Shown here: one piece after another, positions 1 through 5,268 of the stretch
Position numbering within the stretch: the stretch's first letter is position 1
Layout of the letters: each line of letters begins with the position of its first letter
Assembly: GCA_005884335.1 (NCBI GenBank)
Contig: VBCJ01000103.1
Span: 1 to 13,459, forward strand
DNA from: Betaproteobacteria bacterium
Lineage (GTDB): Bacteria; Pseudomonadota; Gammaproteobacteria; Burkholderiales; SG8-39
DNA length: 13,459 bases
Direction: 5' to 3'
Program-made: the position numbers and the translations under genes
The notes under the pieces: generated by a model
Told to the model about the DNA's origin: nothing
Databases searched by the model: none
The model's input: the letters and a program-made list of their open reading frames with translations, nothing else

Positions 1-479
1 TGTGTGGCCTCGCTGTGCTCGGCGTGATGGAGTTGGCCGAGCTTGTGCGAGCCCGGAATCACCTCCATGCAGCCGGCCTCGATCGAGGCGTCGGTGAGCG
101 CGACCCAGGCGGTCACCTGCAGGGGCGGCTCGAGGCCGAAGTAGGTCGCATCCTGGTGCCAGCTCACATAGGCCGCGTCGCCAGCGTTCTTGGGCCAGAC
201 CGAGAGATGGAACAGACGGATATCCGGACCGATGATGTCCTCGACGGCGTCGAGGATGGCTGGATGGTGGACGATCTCGTCGACCCAGGTGAACAGGAGA
301 TGCGGCTTGAAATTGTGCCCTTTGGTGAGTTCTCTGCCCTGGGCCGCCTCGAACTCCTCCATGGCGCGTCGGTACCGCCGCGCCTCCTCGGCGGCGAACG
401 CGGCGATCGGGTAGACGAAGCCGTCGCGGTGGTAGCGCTCGATTTGCGCCTCGGTCAGCCTCTTGCCCATCGGCGCCAT
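1..479 (-). CDS. Phytanoyl-CoA dioxygenase (PhyH) family protein, C-terminal part beyond the window edge
   Basis: Reading the reverse strand from an ATG at 479 gives 159 codons with no stop before the left edge, so the gene is partial at its 3' end. The N-terminus (MAPMGKRLTEAQIERYHRDG) and the motif WHQDATYFGL (His108, Asp110) are those of the PhyH family of Fe(II)/2-oxoglutarate dioxygenases. His108 and Asp110 are the first two iron ligands of the facial triad. Residues 137-145 (CMEVIPGSH) follow the usual family spacing. The distal His and the 2-oxoglutarate-binding Arg would lie outside the window; family members are usually around 270-300 residues. A second Met at codon 4 is an alternative start, and neither has a convincing Shine-Dalgarno. 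The hydroxylated substrate cannot be told from sequence. The gene is divergent from the P460 gene across a long intergenic gap. Confidence 0.88.
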   Translation of the reverse strand, partial: MAPMGKRLTEAQIERYHRDGFVYPIAAFAAEEARRYRRAMEEFEAAQGRELTKGHNFKPHLLFTWVDEIVHHPAILDAVEDIIGPDIRLFHLSVWPKNAGDAAYVSWHQDATYFGLEPPLQVTAWVALTDASIEAGCMEVIPGSHKLGQLHHAEHSEAT

Positions 480-986
480 CCTACACCACAGCGTCGATCC
501 CCCGTGCCCGGCAGCGACGGCGCGAGCGTGCTGCGCGTCTCGATGGAGGACTCAAGTCCGATGTGTCGTCCCCGAGTGGCGCTTTTTGCCGGTCGGTGGC
601 CGGATGTACCCGACCGTCGCACCAATTCCTGGGTGAAGTCTGGGCTCGGCTCCGAAACCGGACGCCCTGAGACTCCTGGGCTTGGTCTTGCGTCTCAACG
701 GGGAGGACGGGTCGCTATGGTGGCGACTCTATCGCCGACTACTGAACAGAGGAACTCGCCTCAAAGAGGTTGCATCACTCACGCCTACACGGATAAGAGG
801 GATAGAGTTCAGGCGACTAAGAGTTCGACGAAATGGACGGAAGTCGCATGGCCGATAACGGATCGATCCTCGTAACCGGGCCGACCCTCGGCCGCACCTG
901 GGCTGGCTATATCGGATCTAAACAGCACCATTTTCAAGCCGAAAGCCCAGCCCACAGGCCAACAGCAAAAAACAAGGAGAGGGGCG
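480..986. other. Long intergenic region with no recognisable gene
   Basis: About 500 bp separate the divergent PhyH-type and P460-type genes. An open plus-strand frame runs through the left part, but it continues from the antisense of the PhyH gene and its translation resembles no family I know. A 7-bp stem (590-596 with 610-616) has no T-run after it. Promoters for both flanking genes should lie here, but I could not pick a convincing -35/-10 pair. The only clear signal is the Shine-Dalgarno AAGGAGAG just before the P460 start. Confidence 0.5.
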
Positions 987-1539
987 ATGAAGAGCAAAAG
1001 GATGCCGGCGGTTGTGATCATTGTGGTCTCGCTCGCTGTCACAGTGCTCGCCGTCCTGGGTGGCAGGGCCACTTCCGCGCAGGACACTGCCCAGGCCAAG
1101 TACACCGTGCGAGTGCCGAATGGGCTCGCGTTCTCTGAGTTCAGAGGATACGAAGGCTGGCAGACGGTCTCCATCAGTCGGAACGAAAAGCTGATGGCTG
1201 TGATCCTCGCCAATCCCGTGATGATCAACGCCTACCAGTCCGGCATTCCCGGCAACGGCAAGCCTTTCCCCGACGGCTCCAAGATGGCGAAGATCCATTG
1301 GAACCCGAAAAAGCTCGAGACGTTCCCCACTGCGACGGTGCCGTAAGCCTGCATGACGTCGACTTCATGGTGAAGGATAGCAAGAGGTTCGCGGACAGCG
1401 GCGGATGGGGATGGGCCGCGTTCAACCCGGCACCCTGGCTGACGAGCCGCCGCAGGGGAACGACGCCAAGTGCGGGCTCGCGTGCCACACGATCGTGAAG
1501 ACCAGAGATTACGTTTTCACGGACTACGGGAAGCGGTGA
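987..1539 (+). pseudogene. Cytochrome P460-type c-haem protein, disrupted by two frameshifts
   Basis: The product reads as one cytochrome P460-family protein only if the frame is changed twice. Frame one (987-1346) holds a signal peptide (hydrophobic residues 7-25, probable cleavage after TSA near residue 31) and the N-terminal domain, and ends at a TAA. Frame two (about 1346-1435) continues with SLHDVDFMVKDSKRF and GGWGWAAFN. Frame three (about 1441-1539) holds the haem-attachment segment KCGLACHT (Cys codons 1471 and 1483, His 1486) and the C-terminus DYVFTDYGKR, then TGA. Each switch fits loss of one base, near 1341-1346 and 1430-1440. The haem motif as written has three residues between the cysteines. 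A good Shine-Dalgarno (AAGGAGAG) precedes the ATG. Exported P460-type cytochromes are known for hydroxylamine or NO chemistry; no role is claimed here. It is either a pseudogene or an intact gene with assembly indels. Confidence 0.82.
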
Positions 1540-1691
1540 ACGGGAACAGCCCAAAACCCGTTCTCGAGCGTCACGGTCTTGGCGCCCCCGGACGCGAGGT
1601 CGTCTAGGTGCGTGTCGACTTCGATCCCGGAACGACGTTCGGCAAGCACACGCCCACGTGGATTCGATCGTTGGAGAGGTGCAATTCCTGA
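1536..1691 (+). pseudogene. Cupin-domain protein remnant with an in-frame stop
   Basis: A GTG at 1536 overlaps the TGA of the P460 gene (GTGA), the usual sign of translational coupling. The frame reads PVLERHGLGAPGREVV, then TAG (1605-1607), then VRVDFDPGTTFGKHT. This matches the start of small single-domain cupins, where GREVVQVRVDF is followed by PG, FG and the metal-binding H-T-H. The TAG sits exactly where CAG (Gln) is expected, so one C-to-T change explains it. After KHT the resemblance fades and the frame ends at 1691. The rest of the beta-barrel (some 70-80 residues in relatives) is missing. The call rests on remembered family motifs over about 35 codons. Confidence 0.55.
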
Positions 1692-1757
1692 AGTCTTACA
1701 TGACTATTCTCCACTGTCTTGCAAATGAAATATATCTGGAGCTTCTAGGATGAGAAC

Positions 1758-2177
1758 ATGAAAAAGTCGGGCGCGAGCCAAGGCCAGTCGGCATCGGAGC
1801 TCATCTCGAAAAGAATCGCCGAACTCGGGGACTGGCGCGGGGAAACCCTCAGCAGAATGCGCAAGCTCATCAAGGAAGCAGACCCGGACGTCGTCGAGGA
1901 GTGGAAATGGATGGGCACTCCGATTTGGTCGCACGACGGCATCATCTGCACTGGCGAATCCTACAAGAATGTCGTGAAGCTTACCTTCTCCAAGGGCGCG
2001 TCTCTGAAGGATCCGGCCCGTCTCTTCAACTCGAGTCTCGACGGAAACGCACGCCGCGCGATCGACATCCACGAAGGAGAAGAAGTTGACGAGTCCGCCT
2101 TCAAGGCGCTCGTTCGCCAAGCGGTCGCCCTCAACGGTTCTGGCAAGTCGAAACCTTCGAAGAAAGCGAAGTCCTAA
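1758..2177 (+). CDS. DUF1801 domain-containing protein
   Basis: This is an intact 139-residue protein. Its central pattern is that of the DUF1801 (YdhG-like) family: an N-terminal helical segment with ISKRIAELGDWRGETLSRMR, then EEWKWMGTPIWSHDG, KNVVKLTFSKGA, and a C-terminal block with ARRAIDIHEGEEVDESAF. The last dozen residues are Lys/Ser-rich (SGKSKPSKKAKS), a common disordered tail in this family. The start is supported by AGGA at 1747-1750, 7 nt before the ATG. There is no signal peptide or membrane segment, so it should be cytosolic. The biochemical function of the family is not established. It follows decayed genes but is itself undamaged. It is not clearly in an operon with the hydrolase, which has its own promoter candidate. 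Confidence 0.85.
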   Translation: MKKSGASQGQSASELISKRIAELGDWRGETLSRMRKLIKEADPDVVEEWKWMGTPIWSHDGIICTGESYKNVVKLTFSKGASLKDPARLFNSSLDGNARRAIDIHEGEEVDESAFKALVRQAVALNGSGKSKPSKKAKS

Positions 2178-2209
2178 GGGAATCGTCAGCCGCCCCGGCG
2201 CCGCCGATC

Positions 2210-2238
2210 ATGCGGCGCCACGTAAATTTTCATATAAT
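2210..2238 (+). promoter_or_regulatory. Putative sigma-70 promoter for the hydrolase/amidohydrolase unit
   Basis: A perfect TATAAT lies at 2233-2238 in an AT-rich island (CGTAAATTTTCATATAATG) within a GC-rich background. The -35 position (about 2210-2215, ATGCGG) is a poor match to TTGACA. Transcription would begin near 2245, leaving a leader of about 55 nt that contains the Shine-Dalgarno GGGAG at 2289-2293, 7 nt before the hydrolase ATG. Confidence 0.45.
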
Positions 2239-2300
2239 GTCGGAACAATTCGGCCCCGACCGTCCTTGGGGCACCACCAGCTATTTGTGGGAGATCCACA

Positions 2301-3149
2301 ATGTCCGTCAAGGCGCTGATCGCGCTGTCTGCAACTGTTGCCGTCAGCTTTGCGGCCCCGACGATGGTTCAAGCCGCGCAGGAGAAGCCGGCCATGCAAG
2401 CTGCAACACCCAAGCCCAGCAAGACCGGCCATGCCGCCGTCAACGGCGTGAACTACTACTACGCCGTCTACGGCACCGGCGAGCCGCTGTTGCTGCTCCA
2501 CGGTGGCCTGGGCCAGATCGAGATGTTCGGTCCCAACCTGACCAAGCTCGCGCAGAGCCGGCAGGTGATCGGCGTCGACCTGCAGGGCCATGGCCGGACA
2601 GCGCTGGGCGATCGCGAGATCAGCTTGGTCGACATGGGCAACGACATGGCCGGCGTGCTGAAAAAGCTCGGCTACAACAAGGTCGACGTGCTCGGCTACT
2701 CGATGGGCGCGGGCGTCGCGTTCCAATTCGCCGCTCAGCATCCCGAGATGGTTCGCCGCCTGGCGCTGGCTTCGTGCCTGTTTGCGCAAGAAGGGTTCTA
2801 TCCGGAGATGCTGCCGCAGCAGGCTGCAGTCGGTGCCGCGATGGCGGAGCAGATGAAGGAAACGCCGATGTACAAGTCGTACATGGCGATTGCGCCGCAT
2901 CCGGAAGAATTTCCGAAGCTGCTCGACAAGATGGGCGCGTACATGCGCAAGTCGTACGACTGGTCGAGCAGCTTCGGAAATTCTTCCGGATGCGGCGCAA
3001 TCGCCATGTCGCAGAATCGTCTGGCGATCCTGCCGAATCTCACGCACTACGAAATCGGCCTCGCGCCAGAGCTGATCGACACTGCTCTGCCGTTCCTGAA
3101 TGGCGCGGGCCGCGCCAAGAGCTGGAGCGAGCAGGTGAACGCGAAGTAA
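2301..3149 (+). CDS. Exported alpha/beta hydrolase with its catalytic-acid region replaced by an inverted duplication
   Basis: The 282-residue protein begins with a signal peptide (cleavage probable near VQA-A, residues 23-26). The alpha/beta-hydrolase fold follows: oxyanion-hole HGG at 67-69, strand/turn GVDLQGHGRT at 91-100, the nucleophile elbow GYSMG with Ser134, and NLTHYEI with the probable catalytic His249. The segment between YDWS (219-222) and MSQNRLAILP is abnormal. Relatives as I recall them carry about 40-45 residues here, including a GDSD-type turn with the catalytic Asp. This protein has only about 14 residues (SSFGNSSGCGAIA), encoded by an inverted copy of codons 194-209. The frame is preserved, but no catalytic acid is evident, so activity is doubtful. 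The Shine-Dalgarno is GGGAG. The amidohydrolase follows about 70 nt later, probably co-transcribed. Substrate unknown. Confidence 0.88.
   Translation: MSVKALIALSATVAVSFAAPTMVQAAQEKPAMQAATPKPSKTGHAAVNGVNYYYAVYGTGEPLLLLHGGLGQIEMFGPNLTKLAQSRQVIGVDLQGHGRTALGDREISLVDMGNDMAGVLKKLGYNKVDVLGYSMGAGVAFQFAAQHPEMVRRLALASCLFAQEGFYPEMLPQQAAVGAAMAEQMKETPMYKSYMAIAPHPEEFPKLLDKMGAYMRKSYDWSSSFGNSSGCGAIAMSQNRLAILPNLTHYEIGLAPELIDTALPFLNGAGRAKSWSEQVNAK
2881..3009. repeat. Perfect 47-bp inverted repeat with 35-bp spacer inside the hydrolase gene
   Basis: Positions 2881-2927 and 2963-3009 are exact reverse complements over 47 bp; the base pairs just outside each end mismatch. The spacer is 2928-2962. The left arm and spacer encode normal-looking family sequence (HPEEFPKLLDKMGAYMRK), while the right arm encodes low-complexity residues where conserved sequence is expected. 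The right arm is therefore the inverted copy. The transcript could form a 47-bp hairpin. The arms read the same peptide on either strand. Confidence 0.97.
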
Positions 3150-3218
3150 GGGGCGCGTGACCGCCGCCGCTAGCCGCCGCCGTCGGATTTGACGACGAAC
3201 GGCTGGCGGCCGGATATC

Positions 3219-4244
3219 ATGAAAATCGACATCTTCAATCACGTCATGCCGGTGCCTTACCTGGACATGATGAAGCAGCACCTGAAGGATCAGGGCATCC
3301 TCAAGCGCATGAGTAACCTGCGCATGCTCTGGGACATCGAGGCGCGGGTGCGGATGCTGGACGAGAAATTCCCGGACGTGCAGCAGGTGCTGACTCTCTC
3401 GCTGCCCTCCCCCGAGCTGGTGGGAGGGCCCGAGCTCGCGCCCGAGCTCGCGCGCATCGCCAACGACGGCATGGCGGGCATGACGGCGAAATGGCCGAAG
3501 AAATTCCCCGCGTTCGTCGCCTCGCTCCCCATGAACAACGTTCCCGCGGCCCTCGAGGAGATGGACCGCGCGCTCGGCAAGCTCGGCGCGCGCGGCGTAC
3601 AGATCTGCTCGAGCGTGAACGGCCGTCCGCTCGACGACCCCGAGTTCTTCCCGGTGTTCGAGCGCGCGACAGAGAAGCACGACGTGCCGATTTGGATGCA
3701 CCCGGCGCGCCCGGCGACCCGCGCGGATTACGTGGGCGAGCAGAAATCGAAATACGAGATCTGGCAGGTGCTCGGATGGCCGTTCGAGACCAGCATCGCG
3801 ATGGCGCGCATGGTGTTCTCGGCCTTCTTCGAGAAGCTCCCGGGCCTGCGCATCATCACGCACCACTGCGGCGGAATGATCCCGTATTTCTCGGGCCGCG
3901 CCGAGACGCTGTGGGCGCAGCTCGGCAGCCGCACCGCCGACGAGAACTACGAGGACGTGCTCAAACGCATGTCGAAAAAGCCGATCGAGTATTTCCGCAT
4001 GTTCTATGGCGACACCGTGCTCGGCGGCTCGGCTTCGGCGCTGCGCTGCGGGCTGGATTTCTTCGGGGCCGACCGCGTGGTGTTCGCGAGCGACTGCCCC
4101 TTCGATCCCGAGGGCGGGCCGATGTTCATCCGCGAGGGAATCCGCTCCATCGAGGACCTCAAGCTGCCCGAAGCCGATAAGCGAAAGATGTATTTCGGAA
4201 ACGCGCTGAAGCTGCTGAAGATGCCGCTCGAGCAGAAAAAATAG
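3219..4244 (+). CDS. Amidohydrolase-2 family metal-dependent hydrolase/decarboxylase (ACMSD-like)
   Basis: Starting at the ATG at 3219 gives 341 residues beginning MKIDIFNHVMP, the usual start of this family; an upstream in-frame ATG at 3189 would add ten residues with no family match. Neither has a clear Shine-Dalgarno. The TIM-barrel metal-site motifs are IDIFNH (residues 3-8), WMHPARPATR with His161, RIITHHCGGM with His215/His216, and FASDCPFDPEGG with Asp292. The family includes aminocarboxymuconate-semialdehyde decarboxylase, gamma-resorcylate decarboxylase and related aromatic-acid hydratases/decarboxylases. The first His of the usual HxH is Phe6 here, leaving only His8. The length is normal and I see no damage. 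It lies downstream of the hydrolase and ends just before a strong terminator, so the two probably form one unit. The actual substrate cannot be assigned. Confidence 0.88.
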   Translation: MKIDIFNHVMPVPYLDMMKQHLKDQGILKRMSNLRMLWDIEARVRMLDEKFPDVQQVLTLSLPSPELVGGPELAPELARIANDGMAGMTAKWPKKFPAFVASLPMNNVPAALEEMDRALGKLGARGVQICSSVNGRPLDDPEFFPVFERATEKHDVPIWMHPARPATRADYVGEQKSKYEIWQVLGWPFETSIAMARMVFSAFFEKLPGLRIITHHCGGMIPYFSGRAETLWAQLGSRTADENYEDVLKRMSKKPIEYFRMFYGDTVLGGSASALRCGLDFFGADRVVFASDCPFDPEGGPMFIREGIRSIEDLKLPEADKRKMYFGNALKLLKMPLEQKK

Positions 4245-4264
4245 CCCGGGCGCAGCACGAAACC

Positions 4265-4291
4265 AAAGGGGCCTCGCGGCCCCTTTTTTTT
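4265..4291 (+). terminator. Rho-independent terminator
   Basis: A 9-bp stem AAAGGGGCC / GGCCCCTTT (4265-4273 with 4278-4286) closes a TCGC loop and runs into eight T residues (4284-4291). It lies 20 nt after the amidohydrolase stop. It also separates the convergent HbpS-type gene, which ends at 4304; in the minus direction its tail is only TTTGG, so termination there would be weaker. Confidence 0.92.
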
Positions 4292-4303
4292 GCGCGTCTA
4301 ACG

Positions 4304-4789
4304 CTATTTCAGTGCGGCAAGTCCCGCAGCGGCGCACTGGGCATCCTGCTCGCCCGTGGCACCCGAAGCGCCGATTGCGCCGACAATCTTGCCGTCCATG
4401 ACGATCGGGAAACCGCCATCGAGCGGCACCGCGCCTTCCAGCCCCAGAATGCGCAGGCCGGCACCGCCGCCCGCCACCGCGTCCTGGAACACCTTGGTCG
4501 GCCGCTTGAACAGCGCCGCCGAGCGGGCCTTGCCGATCGCCACCGCAACGCTTCCGGTCTGGGTGGCGTCCATTTTCTCCAGATAGACCAGATCGCCGGA
4601 GATATCGGTCACGGCGAACGCCATTTTCCAGTTGTTCTTGCGCGCTTCCGCCTCGGCCGCAGCAGCGGCTTTCTTCGCGTTTTCAAGACTGATCGGCGCG
4701 CCGTAGGGATTCGGCATCTGCGCCAGCGCGCTCGACGCGCACAGAGCGAACAACACGGCGAACAGCGACTTCAAAATTGTCTGCGACAT
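4304..4789 (-). CDS. Exported GlcG/HbpS-family protein
   Basis: The 161-residue protein starts with a clear signal peptide (MSQTILKSLFAVLFALCASS, cleavage after ALA near residue 23). A full GlcG/HbpS domain (DUF336, PF03928) follows: ISLENAKKAAAAAEAEARKN, then AVTDISGDLVYLEKMD, AIGKARSAALF, GGFPIVMDGKIVGAIGASGA and the C-terminal QDAQCAAAGLAAL. HbpS of Streptomyces, in this family, binds haem extracellularly and interacts with a sensor kinase; many other members have no proven role, so haem binding is only a possibility here. An almost ideal Shine-Dalgarno (AGGAGGAG) precedes the ATG. It is the last gene of the minus-strand series, 68 nt after its cytosolic paralogue, with a promoter candidate of its own in the gap. 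Confidence 0.9.
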   Translation of the reverse strand: MSQTILKSLFAVLFALCASSALAQMPNPYGAPISLENAKKAAAAAEAEARKNNWKMAFAVTDISGDLVYLEKMDATQTGSVAVAIGKARSAALFKRPTKVFQDAVAGGGAGLRILGLEGAVPLDGGFPIVMDGKIVGAIGASGATGEQDAQCAAAGLAALK

Positions 4790-4813
4790 GTACTCCTCCT
4801 TTGTTTAGCTACG

Positions 4814-4841
4814 GTTGTAAGGCTTCACATCTGTACGTCAA
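4814..4841 (-). promoter_or_regulatory. Putative promoter for the exported HbpS-type gene
   Basis: On the minus strand TTGACG (4836-4841) is followed after 16 nt by TACAAC (4814-4819). This is 5/6 and 4/6 agreement with the sigma-70 hexamers. Transcription from about 4807 would give a short leader containing the strong Shine-Dalgarno. It would let this gene be expressed apart from the prpE unit upstream. Confidence 0.4.
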
Positions 4842-4857
4842 CAGGTGCGGCACTGAT

Positions 4858-5265
4858 TTAATTCCCCAACCCCAATACAGCGATGCCTGCGTTGGCGATC
4901 TGCTCGTCCTCGTGCGACTGCACGCCGGAGACGCCGACCGCGCCGACGCACTCGCCGCTCACCATGATCGGCACTCCGCCCTGCACCGGCAGCACCGGCA
5001 TGTTGAGCAGGGCGGTGCGGCCGGCCGCGATGCGGTCTTCCCAGTTCTTGGTCGTGCGCCGCGACACCGCAGCGCTGCGGCCTTTTGCGATCGCGATCTC
5101 GGAGTTTGCCGGCGTCGCGCCGTCCATGCGGGCCAGCCACAGCAGGTGTCCGCCGTCGTCGAGGATGGCGATGACCACGTTCCACTTGTTCTTGCGCGCT
5201 TCGGCCTCGCAGGCGGCGCCGATCTTCTTGCAGTCTTCGAGGGTCAGGCAGGGTTTGGTTTTCAC
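4858..5265 (-). CDS. Cytosolic GlcG/HbpS-family protein
   Basis: The 135-residue protein consists of one GlcG/HbpS domain without a signal peptide. It contains LTLEDCKKIGAACEAEARKN, AILDDGGHLLWLARMDGA, AIAKGRSAAVSRRTTK, GGVPIMVSGECVGAVGVSG and HEDEQIANAGIAVL. The start codon is GTG at 5265, 3 nt after the prpE stop. The purine-rich AGAAGG directly abuts the start, so translation is probably coupled to prpE rather than independently initiated. It is similar to the exported neighbour in every conserved block, which suggests a duplicated pair with one exported copy. Such proteins often sit beside metabolic enzymes (GlcG in glycolate clusters), but their chemistry is unresolved. Confidence 0.9.
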   Translation of the reverse strand: MKTKPCLTLEDCKKIGAACEAEARKNKWNVVIAILDDGGHLLWLARMDGATPANSEIAIAKGRSAAVSRRTTKNWEDRIAAGRTALLNMPVLPVQGGVPIMVSGECVGAVGVSGVQSHEDEQIANAGIAVLGLGN

Positions 5266-5268
5266 CTT

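Noticed and set aside
590..616. Stem CGGTCGG / CCGACCG with a 13-nt loop in the left intergenic region
   Set aside because: It is not followed by a T-run and is not near a gene end. A 7-bp stem is expected by chance in GC-rich DNA.
15..875. A plus-strand open frame of 286 codons at the left edge
   Set aside because: Its first half is antisense to the PhyH-type gene, which has a clear HxD motif. The second half shows no domain or codon pattern that supports a gene.
1690..1757. AT-rich stretch before the DUF1801 gene as a promoter
   Set aside because: TTACAT, TTGCAA and TATATC are present, but no pair lies at a 15-19 nt spacing with a good -10. Only the Shine-Dalgarno is convincing.
2798..3043. 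A small minus-strand open frame that repeats hydrolase peptides such as HPEEFPKLLD
   Set aside because: It is produced by the 47-bp palindrome, which reads the same on both strands.
2208..4337. A minus-strand open frame of 709 codons across the hydrolase and amidohydrolase genes
   Set aside because: It is antisense to two genes with clear motifs, runs through the terminator, and has shadow-type composition with no recognisable domain.
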